Positions 48,983 to 58,834 are shown, numbered from the stretch's first letter. The stretch is 64,000 bases of DNA from CAWJNF01 sp963844235 (GCA_963844235.1 CAWJNF010000008.1:1116001-1180000), one strand, 5' to 3'. The notes: a model not told the origin generated them from the sequence alone. A program made the numbers and translations.

Positions 48983-49874
48983 TCAGGCCGTCCTTCCTCG
49001 TAGACCCTGCGGTCGCACTGCGAGCACCACGACGAGAACGGCGAACACGATTGCCAGCGAAGCCTGCGGGACCCAGAGGATCCCGAGGGCCTCCGCGACG
49101 CCGATGATGAACGCCGCGATGAAGGCGCCGCTCAGCGAGCCGAGGCCGCCCACGACGACCACGACGAAGGCGCGAATGATGACGTCGACGGCGAGGTCGG
49201 GGCTCGCCGAGCCACGGAGCAGCGTCAGGGCGCCCGCGAACCCGGCCAGGAAGGCGGAGATCACGAAGACACCGGTGAAGAGGCGCCGCACGTTGACGCC
49301 GGAAAGGCCGAGCAGGGTCGGGTCCGAGACCGCCGCCCGGATCATCCGGCCGAGCCCGGTTCGGTAGAGCAGCGCCCAGAGCGCCACACCGACCGCGACC
49401 GCGACCGCCATGAAGAAGAAGTTGTATTTCGGAATCGCCCCGCCGAGTATGTCGACCCCGCCCTGGACGAACGGATGGTGCCGTGACCTGGCGGGTCGGC
49501 GCGCCCCAGACCTCGCGCTGAACGCCGGCGATGATGAGCACGAATGCGAACGTGACGAGCAGCTGGGCGAGCAGCGGCCGGTTGTAGATCGGCCGGAAGA
49601 ACAGCACCTCCATGAAGAGTCCGCCCGCCGCGATTATCAGTCCGGCCAGGATCAGCACGATCCAGAACGTCGCGTTGCCGAATCCGATCGCGGGGATGAG
49701 AGAGATGCCGACGAACGCCCCGAGCATCGTCATCGAGCCGTGCGCGAAGTTGACGACTCGGAGCGCTCCGAAGACGAGCGTGAGGCCCGCGGAGACGAGA
49801 AACAGCACCGCACCGGTGCCGAGGCCGGCGATGATCTGTACGAAGTACTGGCTGAACGAGTACCCGAGCGTCAT
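48983..49874 (-). pseudogene. livH: ABC permease LivH, interrupted by a one-base frameshift
   Basis: The region encodes a complete LivH (296 codons after correction), with MTLGYSFSQYFVQIIAGLGTG then GLTLVFGALRVVNFAHGSM and the C-terminal GGLGSLSGAFIAAFIIGVAEA. The reading frame shifts near 49473: upstream frame reads GAPTRQVTAPS, downstream frame PFVQGGVDILGGAIPKYNFF. Dropping one base of a CC pair joins them as APSFVQGG. A downstream ATG could restart a 142-residue C-terminal part, which would not be functional alone. Either a real mutation inactivating the importer or a sequencing error. Confidence 0.8.
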
Positions 49875-49964
49875 CCGGTCGGTCCTGAAGCTTCCGGTGC
49901 TGCCTTTCAATTCTGTGCCTGTTCGCAGAAAGCGTCGCTGGACGCTAGAGGATCGGTCGGAAGC

Positions 49965-49997
49965 GTGACACCGCCGGAGGTCGTCCGGCGGTGTCAC
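49965..49997 (-). terminator. Perfect intercistronic hairpin after the Liv-type binding-protein gene
   Basis: Arms 49965-49978 and 49984-49997 give a 14-bp perfect stem with a 5-nt loop, between the binding-protein stop and LivH, without a U-tract. Same arrangement as the hairpin at 2944-2978 in the other importer. Confidence 0.65.
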
Positions 49998-50023
49998 GAT
50001 CTCCCGTCGTTCTTGCTCGATGA

Positions 50024-51534
50024 CTAGGGCGTCCCCGTTGCCTCCTGGTAGGCGGCGATCGCCTCGGGGGTGACTGCCGGCGTTGTCCGTGAGCTCCTGC
50101 GCTTCCGCGATCGAGAGCACGTCGCGCATGCAGCCGACCGACCACGCGGACGCGTCGTAGGAGGCGGTGCCGATCTCCTCGTCGAAGATCACCGGACCGA
50201 CGGACGCGCACGTGTCAGCCATGTGGTTGATCGGGTTCACGTACGTCGGCCCCTCGTTGTAGGGCCCCTCGAACGCGAACGTCCCGGACTCGATGAGCGT
50301 CTTCCAGTCCTCGGGCTCGAGACTGCCCGACTGCTCGACGAGCGCCTGCAGCATCGTCCAGGACGAGAGCACCTGGAACGGGAACGAGTCCGGAACGCGG
50401 TACTCGTCGCCGTAGGCCTCGACCCAGAGGTCGATGTACTCCGCCGCCACGGGATTGTTCTCGAGCAGCGAGTAGTTGCCTCGGTCGTAGCCGTAGAAGT
50501 TCTCGGGGATCGCGTTGGGATCCGTCACGGCATTGTCGAAGTCGAGGTTCGCGAGCCCGGAGATGACCGGGATGTCGCCGTCCCGACCGGCCGCCTTCCA
50601 CTGGTTCATGAACGGCACGATCGACGTCGAGAAGAACGCCGACAGGATCCCGTCGGGCTCTGCCGCGAGCATCGCGTTGATGAACGGCGTGAAGTCGTCC
50701 TCGTCGAACTCGGGGAACTGCTCGTCGACGATCTCGCCGTCCGGCACGAGCGTCAGGAAGTACGGCTTGAACGCATTGCCGACGTCCTGCCCGTATGCGT
50801 AGTTCGGAACCATCAGCGCGGGCCGTGTCCAGCCCTCATCGGCGGCGAACTTGGCCGACGCCCGTGCCTTCGAGGAAGGTCGAGACCGAGGCGTGTGCCA
50901 CGTAGTAGGGCTCCTTGAAGCACGCCGTCTGCGAGCAGTCGCTGAAGAACGGCTGGTGGTCCGCCGCAACGCCGGAGATCAGGAACTTCCCGGCCGCGCC
51001 GACGAGATCGGGCAGACCGGCCATGCACCCGGAGTTCGTCGGGCCGAAGTAGACGTCGTAGTCGCCCGATTGGAGCGCCTCGCGGTACAGCCTCAGGCAC
51101 TCGTCGATGACGAACCCGTCCTCGGCACCGGTGAACTCGACCTGGCAGCCGAGGATGCCGCCCTCCGCGTTGATCTTGTCGACGTAGAGCCCGGTCATTC
51201 GCACGAACGCTCCAGGACTGATGTTCTCGCCGATCGTCGCCGACTCGAGATCGGACGCCGAGAAGACGTTGATGACCCCGTCCTCGGCCGGGCATTCGCC
51301 GGTGGCGGGCGCCTCTGCGGGCGCCGCCCCCGTCTCGGCCGGCTCGCCAGTCTCAGCGGGAGGCTCCGCCGGCGGCTCGGCCGGCTCGGCCGGCTCGGCA
51401 GGCGGAGGCGCCGCTGCTTCCTCGTCGTCGCCACCGCAGGATGCGGCGCCCACGGCGAGCGCGAGTGTGACGAGCGCGAGCAGCAACCATCCAAGGCGCC
51501 GCCGCGTCGTCGGTCCTTTGACCCGATCGTCCAC
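50024..51534 (-). pseudogene. ABC solute-binding lipoprotein (LivJ/amide-binding type), two one-base frameshifts
   Basis: Encodes a 502-codon binding protein after correction. A GTG start at 51534 behind AGGAGG leads to a signal WLLLALVTLALAVGAASCGG (lipobox Cys), a Pro/Glu/Ala-rich tether, and then two periplasmic lobes (GVINVFSASDLESATIGENI, ending AVTPEAIAAYQEATGTP in the corrected frame). Breaks occur near 50861-50863 (one extra G on the coding strand, GGG for GG) and near 50080 (GCCGGCA for GCCGCA). Each correction joins normal family sequence. With the LivH break this makes three single-base insertions in about 1.4 kb. Confidence 0.8.
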
Positions 51535-51603
51535 GTCTTCCTCCTCCTTTGCCCCTATTTTGTATTTTCTCGGCGGGGCGACACGCACCCTCCCGGACGG
51601 CCG

Positions 51604-51632
51604 ATCGTACAACCCCCGGAACGCCGTTTCAA
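51604..51632 (-). promoter_or_regulatory. Sigma70-like promoter of the Liv-type operon
   Basis: On the minus strand TTGAAA (51627-51632) and TACGAT (51604-51609) are separated by exactly 17 nt. A leader of roughly 60 nt follows, ending in AAAGGAGGAGG before the GTG at 51534. The remaining stretch to the MFS stop at 51743 shows no gene. Confidence 0.6.
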
Positions 51633-51742
51633 CATTGGACGGCATCGAGCGCCGATGGTTGGGACCGAGATGGCCTTGCGGGACGGGTCGGAGACCGCCG
51701 AAGTCGGGGCGCCGGCCCGTTCCAGGACGCCGACGCCGCGCC

Positions 51743-52912
51743 CTATGGATCCCGGACGGCTGCTCTGAGAACGATGCCGGCTACGGCCACGCAACCGGCG
51801 GCGAGAGCCCACAGCAGCGTCCAGGAATCCGTCTGCTCCGACGCGAGCCCGATCAGCGGCGGAAGGACGACCGAGCCGGCGAAGACGAGCGCCATCACCT
51901 CGCCCGAGAGGCGACCGACCGTTCCCGGACCCGCCCGGTAGGTGAGCAACGCGTGGAACACCCCGTTCCAGCCGACGAGGGCAGCCCCTGTGACGGCCGC
52001 GAGCGGCCAGATGGCGGCGCCTCCCACACCGGCCGCGAGGAGCGCGAGCGTGGCCACGGCGATCGCGGAGGAGGAGACGAGCACGCCGACATAGCGACCC
52101 CGGTGGTCGCTGAGCCAGCCCCAGAAGAGGCGACCGCCGACACTGAAGGCGGTTGCGAGCGCGAGCGCGACGCCGGCGAGCTGGAGGCTGAACCCTTGGT
52201 CGTCGGTGAGGTAGAGGACGAAGTACGTCAGGAAGACCCACTGGATGCCCGCCATCACGAAGCCGTAGAAGGCGATCACGAGCCGCTCTCGACGGCTGGG
52301 CTCGCTGTGATCGTCGCCGCGAGCCGACACCCGGAGAACGCTTGCCCCCCGCAGGAGCGCGGTCGACGCCGCCGTGACGAGGACGACGAGGACGGCGAAC
52401 CCGAACGCCCAACGCCACGAGAGCGCGACCGCGATCGGCGGCAACACGAGACCGGCGAGAAAGCCGCCGACCGGCACGCCGGTCTGCTTCAGGCTCATGA
52501 AGAAGCCGAGCCGCCGCGTCATCGCCCCGGCCACGACGACGTTTGTGGGCGGGTTCGTCGCGCCGTAGCCGAGCCCGGCCACGAAGGCTGCGCCCATCAC
52601 GACGCCCTCGGCTGACGCGGTGGCGACCACGGAGAACGCGGCGGCGAAGAGGAGCAGGGCGCCGGCCAGCACGACCACGGGCCCGGCCGAGTCCGTCAAG
52701 GTCCCCGCCTTGCGTGAGGCGGCCGAGGCGCCCGCGAAGACGAGCGCCGTCAGGAGGCCGATCTCCGCCCGCGAGAAGCCGAGGTCCGCCTGCAGCTCCG
52801 GCGCCAGCGCGCCGATCCCAACCGTGCAGAACGTGCCCGCGGCAAGCGACGCGAGCGAGACGCCCACGACCGCGACGGGTCCCGGCGTGCGCGTCGAGGC
52901 AGCGGTCTCCAC
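51743..52912 (-). CDS. Major facilitator superfamily transporter
   Basis: A 389-residue permease with about twelve helices in two halves and a central cytoplasmic loop (about 190-210). MFS motif A-like sequence is seen as WGWLSDHRGRYVG in the second half. The length is typical of the CynX/NimT and oxalate-formate-like groups, but no substrate signature is recognised. GTG start at 52912. It is divergent from the deacetylase at 52990, with 77 nt between, and upstream of the Liv-type promoter. Confidence 0.87.
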   Translation of the reverse strand: METAASTRTPGPVAVVGVSLASLAAGTFCTVGIGALAPELQADLGFSRAEIGLLTALVFAGASAASRKAGTLTDSAGPVVVLAGALLLFAAAFSVVATASAEGVVMGAAFVAGLGYGATNPPTNVVVAGAMTRRLGFFMSLKQTGVPVGGFLAGLVLPPIAVALSWRWAFGFAVLVVLVTAASTALLRGASVLRVSARGDDHSEPSRRERLVIAFYGFVMAGIQWVFLTYFVLYLTDDQGFSLQLAGVALALATAFSVGGRLFWGWLSDHRGRYVGVLVSSSAIAVATLALLAAGVGGAAIWPLAAVTGAALVGWNGVFHALLTYRAGPGTVGRLSGEVMALVFAGSVVLPPLIGLASEQTDSWTLLWALAAGCVAVAGIVLRAAVRDP

Positions 52913-52989
52913 GCCCGGATCATGCCGCCTCCGGTGATCTGAGAGGATTCCGACCGGCTAGCGATCAACCATCGATGCGGGAGGAACCG

Positions 52990-53916
52990 ATGCAGCTCGT
53001 CGATCAGGACGTACCCGGGCCCCGGCGGAACTTCGTCGGCTACGGGCGGCACCAGCCGAAGGTCGTGTGGCCGAACGAGGCCAAGGTCGCGGTCAACCTC
53101 GTCGTCAACTACGAGGAGGGCTCGGAGTACTCGAAGCCCGCCGGCGACGGCCGCAACGAGGGCCTCGCGGAGATCCCGTACACGATGGACGCCGAGTACC
53201 GCGACCTCTGCGCCGAGTCGGTCTACGAGTACGGGAGCCGCGCGGGCATCTGGCGCCTGATGCGTCTCTTCGACGAGTACCAGGTCAAGGTGACGTTCTT
53301 CGCCTGCGCGGTCGCGATGGAGCGCAACCCCGAGGTCGGCCAGTGGCTCCAGGAGTCCGGTCACGAGCCGTGCTCGCACGGCTGGCGCTGGAGCGAGCAC
53401 TGGCTCTTCGACCGCGAGCAGGAGCGCCAGCACATGCAGTGGGCGATCGAGACGATCGAGCGCACCTGCGGCGAGCGCCCACTCGGCTGGTACTGCCGCT
53501 ACGGCCCGAGCGTGAACACGCGCGAGCTCGTCGTCGAGGAAGGCGGCTTCGTCTACGACGCCGACGCCTACAACGACGATCTCCCGTACTTCACCGAGGT
53601 GAAGGGAACGCGCCACCTCGTCGTCCCCTACACGCTGACCTACAACGACGGCCGCTACATCCTCCCGCAGGGATACGCGAGCCCGACCGACTTCTTCGAC
53701 TACTGCCGCCGTGGCCTGGACGAGTACCGCCGCGAGGCCGAGGCCGGCCACCCGAAGATGATGTCGATCGGCCTCCACCCGCGCTGGGCCGGCGAGGCGG
53801 GGCGCACCTCCGGCCTACGCGAGTTCATCGAGCACGCGCTCGAGCTCGGCGACGTCTGGTTCGCGAGGCGGCTCGACATCGCGCGCTGGTGGCTCGACCA
53901 CCACGAGGAGTTCTGA
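52990..53916 (+). CDS. PuuE/allantoinase-like polysaccharide-deacetylase-fold hydrolase (2)
   Basis: A 308-residue PuuE-type protein with NLVVNYEEGSEYSK, YEYGSRAGIWRLMRLFDEY, CSHGWRWSEHW, EEGGFVYDADAYNDDLPY, MMSIGLHPRWAGEAGR and the end WFARRLDIARWW. The ATG at 52990 is chosen because GGGAGGA sits 5 nt upstream; an earlier ATG at 52975 would lie across that site. It resembles the third copy (62240) more than the first. The gene stands alone on the plus strand and is followed by two different palindromic repeats. Activity on a cyclic amide is inferred from the family. Confidence 0.88.
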   Translation: MQLVDQDVPGPRRNFVGYGRHQPKVVWPNEAKVAVNLVVNYEEGSEYSKPAGDGRNEGLAEIPYTMDAEYRDLCAESVYEYGSRAGIWRLMRLFDEYQVKVTFFACAVAMERNPEVGQWLQESGHEPCSHGWRWSEHWLFDREQERQHMQWAIETIERTCGERPLGWYCRYGPSVNTRELVVEEGGFVYDADAYNDDLPYFTEVKGTRHLVVPYTLTYNDGRYILPQGYASPTDFFDYCRRGLDEYRREAEAGHPKMMSIGLHPRWAGEAGRTSGLREFIEHALELGDVWFARRLDIARWWLDHHEEF

Positions 53917-53924
53917 GCCAGGAC

Positions 53925-53949
53925 GGGCCGGATGAGATCCGGCCCCTAC
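53925..53949 (-). repeat. 25-nt palindromic repeat, copy 7
   Basis: Perfect copy with CTAC tail, 8 nt after the deacetylase stop and 3 nt before the long palindromic element. Confidence 0.9.
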
Positions 53950-53952
53950 GCC

Positions 53953-54046
53953 AGCCCGGGGTCAAGTCTTTCATAGGCACATAAGGCTGTCCGCTGAGCG
54001 GCAGCCGGCGGCGCTTATGTTCGAATGCAAGACTTGACCCCGGGCT
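53953..54046. repeat. Long palindromic element, copy 2 (REP/MITE-like)
   Basis: Outer arms of 18 bp (AGCCCGGGGTCAAGTCTT, 53953-53970, and its exact complement, 54029-54046) and inner CATAAG / CTTATG, as in the element at 12573. The core is different and longer, and itself self-complementary (CCGCTGAGCGG). It lies between convergent genes, ending 5 nt before the lyase stop codon. Confidence 0.85.
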
Positions 54047-54051
54047 TTGGG

Positions 54052-55002
54052 TCAAGCCTCGCGCGGCGCGGCGCGGCCCCGCTCGAGGACGTCCGCCTTG
54101 GTCCCGCCGGCCAGCGCGGCGGAGAAGGTCTCCTCGAGCCCGAGGAGGTCGCGAATCCGACGGCCGGCCTCCAGCAGCTTCGGCAGGTCGACGCCCGTCT
54201 CGACGCCCGATTCGGCGAACATCTGCACGAGGTCCTCGGTCGCGATGTTCCCGAAATGCGCCATCCCGTGAGGCATGCGGATGCCGCCTCCGATCCCGCA
54301 GATCGAGCCCTCGAAGACAGTCGCGCCGGCGTCCATCGCGGCAAGCGCGTTCGCGAGCGCCATCCCGTTCGTGTTGTGCAGGTGGATCCCGATCGGCAGG
54401 TCGGGCCAGCGGTCCCGGATCATCGAGAACAGCCCATGCACCTTGCGCGGCGCGTCGAGCCCCACACTCGTCGCGAGGTAGAACTCGCCGATGCCGTCCG
54501 CGCGCATGCGCTCGATCAGCTCGAGGACGCGGCTCTCGGGCAGCTCACCCTCGTAGGGGCAGAACATGCAGACGCCGATCGCCATGACCATATGGACGCC
54601 GGCCTGGCGGGCGACCTCCGCCATCAGGGCGACCTGGTCGAGGTTCTCGTCGACCGACATGTTCGAGTTCTTGCGGTTGTACGTCTCGCTCGCCGTGATG
54701 AGCCCGAGGAGCTCGTCCGCGCCGGCGCCGACCGCCCGCTCGGCGCCGCGGCGGTTCGGGCATAGCGCCCGGTAGACGACGCCGGGTTGGCGGGTCACGC
54801 GCCGGAGGACGTCCTCCGCATCCGCGAGCTGCGGGATGACGTCGGGCCGCACCATGCCCGTCACCTCGATCTTGCGCAGGCCGGTTGCCGCGAGCAGCTC
54901 GACCAGCGCGACCTTGACGTCGGTCGGATAGGTGCTCGCCAGGCTCTGCAGGCCGTCGCGCGGGCCCACCTCGACGATCGTCACGGCGTCGGGAAACCTC
55001 AC
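54052..55002 (-). CDS. HMG-CoA-lyase-like (DRE-TIM metallolyase) enzyme
   Basis: A 316-residue TIM-barrel lyase. The N-terminal catalytic EVGPRDGLQS is at 11-20 and the metal-binding HLHNTNG near 225. FEGSICGIGGGIRMPHG is at the position of the cysteine loop of HMG-CoA lyases. Such enzymes cleave 3-hydroxy-3-methylglutaryl-CoA or similar 3-hydroxyacyl-CoAs to acetyl-CoA and a keto acid. The GTG at 55002 overlaps the HyuB stop as GTGA. Pairing with a CaiB-type CoA-transferase in the same operon is a common arrangement for hydroxy-dicarboxylate breakdown. Confidence 0.9.
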   Translation of the reverse strand: MRFPDAVTIVEVGPRDGLQSLASTYPTDVKVALVELLAATGLRKIEVTGMVRPDVIPQLADAEDVLRRVTRQPGVVYRALCPNRRGAERAVGAGADELLGLITASETYNRKNSNMSVDENLDQVALMAEVARQAGVHMVMAIGVCMFCPYEGELPESRVLELIERMRADGIGEFYLATSVGLDAPRKVHGLFSMIRDRWPDLPIGIHLHNTNGMALANALAAMDAGATVFEGSICGIGGGIRMPHGMAHFGNIATEDLVQMFAESGVETGVDLPKLLEAGRRIRDLLGLEETFSAALAGGTKADVLERGRAAPREA

Positions 55003-56750
55003 GTAGCTCGCCTCCTCGTGCGCTCGGTGGCCGTCGCCGCGCCGTCCACGCGTGCGAGGCCGGGATCGATGACCACGCCGTAGTCGTCGAACGCCTGCCC
55101 GACCGATACGAGCTCGTCGCGGACGTCGCGCAGCACGGCCTCCGGGTCGCGCTCGAGCGGATCGCCGTATCCGCCGGCCGAGGCCTGTATCCACTCGAGC
55201 GCCGTCCCCCGCGGCATGGGGACGTTCGTCATCTTCGAGAAGAGCGGCTCGCGCGAGCCGTCCGGGTCGATCCGGGTCAGGTGCATCGGATGTCCGTCGC
55301 GGCCGCCGAAAATCCCCCACGGCGCCTCGTACGTCCCGTCGGACTCCATCGTGACGACCCCGTCCTCGAGGAAGCGGTTGACCCGCACGATGCCGATGCC
55401 CCCGCGCCATTTCCCCGCGGCCGGCGGATCCGGTCTCAGCTCGTAGCGCTCGGTACGGAGAGGGAAGAGGAGGTCGATCTCCTCGATCGGCGTGTTGCGG
55501 GAGTTCGCGATGAGGACGTCGACCGCGTCCATCCCATCCTTGCCGAGACGCCCGCCGTACGCGCCCTCGTTGATCTCGACGTGTACCCAGTACTCCTGCT
55601 TCGCGGCGATGTAGCCGGCGTAGACCGACGCGGAGAGCGTCGATGTGCCTGCACAGATCTTGTCGGGGACGACGTCGGCGAGCGCCTTCATCACCGCGTC
55701 GGCGGCCGTGTTCGTCTGCGTCGCGCGCGCGAGCGCGGAGCGGGGGAAGGACGGGTTGAAGAGCGTGCCCTCCTTCGCCACGACTTTGATCGGGCGGAAG
55801 ATCCCGTCGTTCTGGGGGATGAACTCCTCGAAGCGCGCCTCGTCGAGGAAGATCGACCGCACGATCGTGTAGATGCCGGGCAGCGTCGAGCCGGCGAAGG
55901 GGACGTTGTAGCCGGTCTCGACGTTCTCGTTCGAGCGGGACAGGTCGACGGTGATCTCGTCCCCGTCGATCGTGACGTCGACCTCGACCCGCAGCGGCTG
56001 GCCGCGGTTGCGGCCGTCGTCGTCGAGCCACAGCACCGCGTTCCACTCCCCGTCGGGGCACTTCGCGATCTCGGCGCGCATCATGCGCTCGCAGTAGTCG
56101 AGCCATTCCTCGACCGCGGCCATCACCGTGTCCCTGCCGTGGCGCCCGAGCAGCTCGTGCATGCGTTTCTCGCCGAGCCGGCCGGTCGCGATCATCGCCT
56201 CCGTATCCCCCTCGACGTACGTCGGCGTACGTGTGTTGTCGAGGAAGAACGTCCACAGCATCTCGTTGCGCACGCCCTTCTCGTAGAGCTTCAGCGAGTC
56301 GTAGATCTTCGACTCCGCCCAGACGTCGTGAACGTCGAGCGCGATACCCGGGAACACGCCACCGGTGTCGGAGAGGTGGATCGTGGACGCCGCCCAGGCC
56401 ACGTGCTCGCCTTCCCAGAAGATCGGGATCGCCACACACAGGTCGGGCGAGTGGGAGGCCCCGTAGTAGGGGTGGTTGTGGATGATCACGTCGCCCTCGT
56501 CGATTCGACCCTCGAGACGACGCATGAACCCGCGGATGTAGGCGGGGATCGACCCGATGTGCAGCGGTGTCGTGTCCGACTCGCAGATCTCGCGCCCGTC
56601 CAGGGTGAAGAGGCCGCCGCCGATGTCCTCGACCTGCTGCGCCGCCGGCGAATACGCCATCCGCTTCAGCGCGTGTCCCATCTCGTGGCCGATCGCGACG
56701 AAGGCCCCGCCGATCACGGACAGCTCGATCGCGTCGAGCCGCTGCCTCAC
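54999..56750 (-). CDS. hyuB: Hydantoinase B/acetone carboxylase alpha-family subunit (HyuB), locus 2
   Basis: A 583-residue paralogue of the HyuB at 21927, with GHEMGHALKRMAYSPAAQQ, EGDVIIHNHPYYGASHSPD, INEGAYGGRLGKDGMDAVD and GIFGGRDGHPMHL. The last 60 residues have the shared SAGGYGDPLERDPEAVLRDV end. It overlaps HyuA by 4 nt and the lyase by 4 nt, so the three are translated as a coupled chain. ATP-dependent ring opening or carboxylation is expected from the family; the partner genes differ from locus 1. Confidence 0.92.
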   Translation of the reverse strand: MRQRLDAIELSVIGGAFVAIGHEMGHALKRMAYSPAAQQVEDIGGGLFTLDGREICESDTTPLHIGSIPAYIRGFMRRLEGRIDEGDVIIHNHPYYGASHSPDLCVAIPIFWEGEHVAWAASTIHLSDTGGVFPGIALDVHDVWAESKIYDSLKLYEKGVRNEMLWTFFLDNTRTPTYVEGDTEAMIATGRLGEKRMHELLGRHGRDTVMAAVEEWLDYCERMMRAEIAKCPDGEWNAVLWLDDDGRNRGQPLRVEVDVTIDGDEITVDLSRSNENVETGYNVPFAGSTLPGIYTIVRSIFLDEARFEEFIPQNDGIFRPIKVVAKEGTLFNPSFPRSALARATQTNTAADAVMKALADVVPDKICAGTSTLSASVYAGYIAAKQEYWVHVEINEGAYGGRLGKDGMDAVDVLIANSRNTPIEEIDLLFPLRTERYELRPDPPAAGKWRGGIGIVRVNRFLEDGVVTMESDGTYEAPWGIFGGRDGHPMHLTRIDPDGSREPLFSKMTNVPMPRGTALEWIQASAGGYGDPLERDPEAVLRDVRDELVSVGQAFDDYGVVIDPGLARVDGAATATERTRRRAT

Positions 56751-58834
56751 GAGGCCGCCTCGCAGTCGATCAACAGACTCCCGTGGCGATCGACTTCGGC
56801 CACGAGGCCCGGGTTGACGACGGTCGTCGAATCCTGGTGCTCGACGACGGCCGGGCCGGCGACGACGTTCCCGGCCCGGAGCGCACCGGCGTCCCAGAAC
56901 GCCGTGTCGAGGCGCTCGACCGAGCCGTCCACATGGAAGGCGACAGGCAGCGTCGCGACGAGGGCGGCCGCAGGTGGTTCGCGCGTGCCGGCTTCGATCT
57001 CTTCCGCCGCCAGCGCCGGCATGACGCCGATCGCGTAGACGCGCAGGTGCACGAGCTGCACGGGCTTGTCGGTGAAGCGCCAGAAGTACTCGCGCTCGTG
57101 CCGCTCGTGAAACGCGTCCGCGAGGGCGCGCAGAGCCAATGCGTCGAGACTGCCGGCAGGCGCCTGGATGAGGAGCTCGTAGGCCTGCCCCGTGTAGCGG
57201 CAGTCCGCCCAGCGCTCGAGGACGATACTGCCCTCCGGCACGCCGTCCGCGCGCAAGCGCGCTCGGCCATCAGCCTCGAGCTCCTCGTAGACGGCGTTCA
57301 GGAACGCCGGATCGACGCCTCCCGCCTCGACCATCACGGTGCGTGCAACCTCGACCTTCAGGTCGGTCGCGAGCAATCCGAGGGCCGACGCGATCCCAGG
57401 GTGTCGCGGCACGACGACGCGCGGGATCGCGAGCTCGAGCGCGATGTCGCACGCCGACAGCGGACCGGCACCGCCGAAAGCGACGAGCGCGAACTCGCGC
57501 GGGTCGTAGCCCTTGCGCACGGAGTTGAGCTCGATCGCGCGCACCATGTTGTGGTCGAGAACGCGGACGACGCCCATGGCCGCCTCGTCGATCGAGAGGC
57601 CCAGCGGCCCGGTCAGGAGCCGCTCGACGGCGCCGACCGCGGCGTCCGGGTCGATGCGCATGCGCCCGCCGAGGAAGGTCGCGGGGCGCAGCCGTCCGAG
57701 CGCCACCTGGGCGTCGGTGGCCGTGACCTGCGCGCCGCCGCGCCCGTAGCACACCGGCCCTGGCTCCGCCCCGGCGCTCCGCGGGCCCACGCGTAGGAGA
57801 CCACCGGCGTCGATGCGCGCGATCGAGCCGCCGCCCGCTCCGATCGTGTCCATGTCGACCATCGGCAGCATCACGTCGTAGCCGCCGATCGAGGTGTCGT
57901 AGAGGTGCTTCATGCGCAACCGGCCGCCCGGCGCAACGCCGATGTCCGCGGAGGTGCCGCCGACGTCGAGCGTGATCACGTTCTCGGCGCCGGCCTCCCG
58001 GCCGATCCAGATGCCCCCGACGATTCCGGCCGCGGGGCCGGACACGAGGAGCGACACCGGACGGTCGATCGCCCCGTCGACGGTGACGACGCCGCCGTTC
58101 GAGGCCATCAGGTGGAACTCCGTGTCGGGCGCGTCCGCGGCCATTGCGTCGCGCATCCGGGCGAGGTAGCGCGACACCCTGGGCCCGATGTAGGCATTCA
58201 GGCAGGTCGTCGAGAAGCGCTCGTACTCTCGGTGCAGCGGCACGACCTCATGGCTCACCGAGAGGTACGTGTCGGGGAGCTCCTCGCGGACGATCTCGGC
58301 CGCGCGCCGCTCGTGCTCCGGATTGAGGAAGGAGAAGAGGAAGCACACGGCGACCGACTCCACCCCGGTCTCGTTCAGCCGCCTGGCCGCCGCGCGCACG
58401 GCGTCCTCGTCGAGCGGCTCGAGCACGTCGCCGTCCGGCGCCACAACGCGCTCCCGCACGGTGAGGCGGTTCGCGCGCGAGGCGAGCGCCGGCTCGCGCC
58501 ACGGGAGGTCCTGGTAGATCGAGAAGGTGTGGGGCCGCCGGTGGCGACCGATGTAGATGAGGTCCCGGAAACCCTCGGTCGTGATCATTCCGACCTCGCT
58601 GCCCTCGCGCTCGAGCACGGCGTTCGTCGCCACCGTCGTACCGTGCAGCACCTGGTCGAGGTCGGACGTCGACGAGCCGAGCGACGCGCATAGCTCGCGC
58701 AGCCCCTCGGTCATCGCGTTCGCCGGGTCCGCGGGCGTCGACGGCAGCTTGTGGACGACGGCCCGGCCGACCTCGTCGTCCCAGAGCATGATGTCGGTGA
58801 ACGTCCCGCCGACGTCGACCCCGGCGCGCCTCAC
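56747..58834 (-). CDS. hyuA: Hydantoinase A/acetone carboxylase beta-family subunit (HyuA), locus 2
   Basis: A 695-residue ATP-binding subunit with GVDVGGTFTDIML at the N-terminus, LDVGGTSADIGV mid-protein, GAGGGSIARID, and GPRSAGAEPGPVCYGRGG. GTG at 58834 overlaps the isochorismatase stop as GTGA. All expected segments are present and the length is normal. In locus 1 the partner genes are an E1-alpha and an aryl-CoA ligase; here they are isochorismatase, CoA-transferase and HMG-CoA-lyase-like genes, suggesting a different substrate. Confidence 0.92.
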   Translation of the reverse strand: MRRAGVDVGGTFTDIMLWDDEVGRAVVHKLPSTPADPANAMTEGLRELCASLGSSTSDLDQVLHGTTVATNAVLEREGSEVGMITTEGFRDLIYIGRHRRPHTFSIYQDLPWREPALASRANRLTVRERVVAPDGDVLEPLDEDAVRAAARRLNETGVESVAVCFLFSFLNPEHERRAAEIVREELPDTYLSVSHEVVPLHREYERFSTTCLNAYIGPRVSRYLARMRDAMAADAPDTEFHLMASNGGVVTVDGAIDRPVSLLVSGPAAGIVGGIWIGREAGAENVITLDVGGTSADIGVAPGGRLRMKHLYDTSIGGYDVMLPMVDMDTIGAGGGSIARIDAGGLLRVGPRSAGAEPGPVCYGRGGAQVTATDAQVALGRLRPATFLGGRMRIDPDAAVGAVERLLTGPLGLSIDEAAMGVVRVLDHNMVRAIELNSVRKGYDPREFALVAFGGAGPLSACDIALELAIPRVVVPRHPGIASALGLLATDLKVEVARTVMVEAGGVDPAFLNAVYEELEADGRARLRADGVPEGSIVLERWADCRYTGQAYELLIQAPAGSLDALALRALADAFHERHEREYFWRFTDKPVQLVHLRVYAIGVMPALAAEEIEAGTREPPAAALVATLPVAFHVDGSVERLDTAFWDAGALRAGNVVAGPAVVEHQDSTTVVNPGLVAEVDRHGSLLIDCEAAS

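Noticed and set aside
48983..50969. Apparent fusion of binding-protein C-terminus and LivH in one frame
   Set aside because: The linking stretch is not protein-like, and the binding-protein end with its TAG at 50024-50026 is present in another frame; two frameshifts create the illusion.
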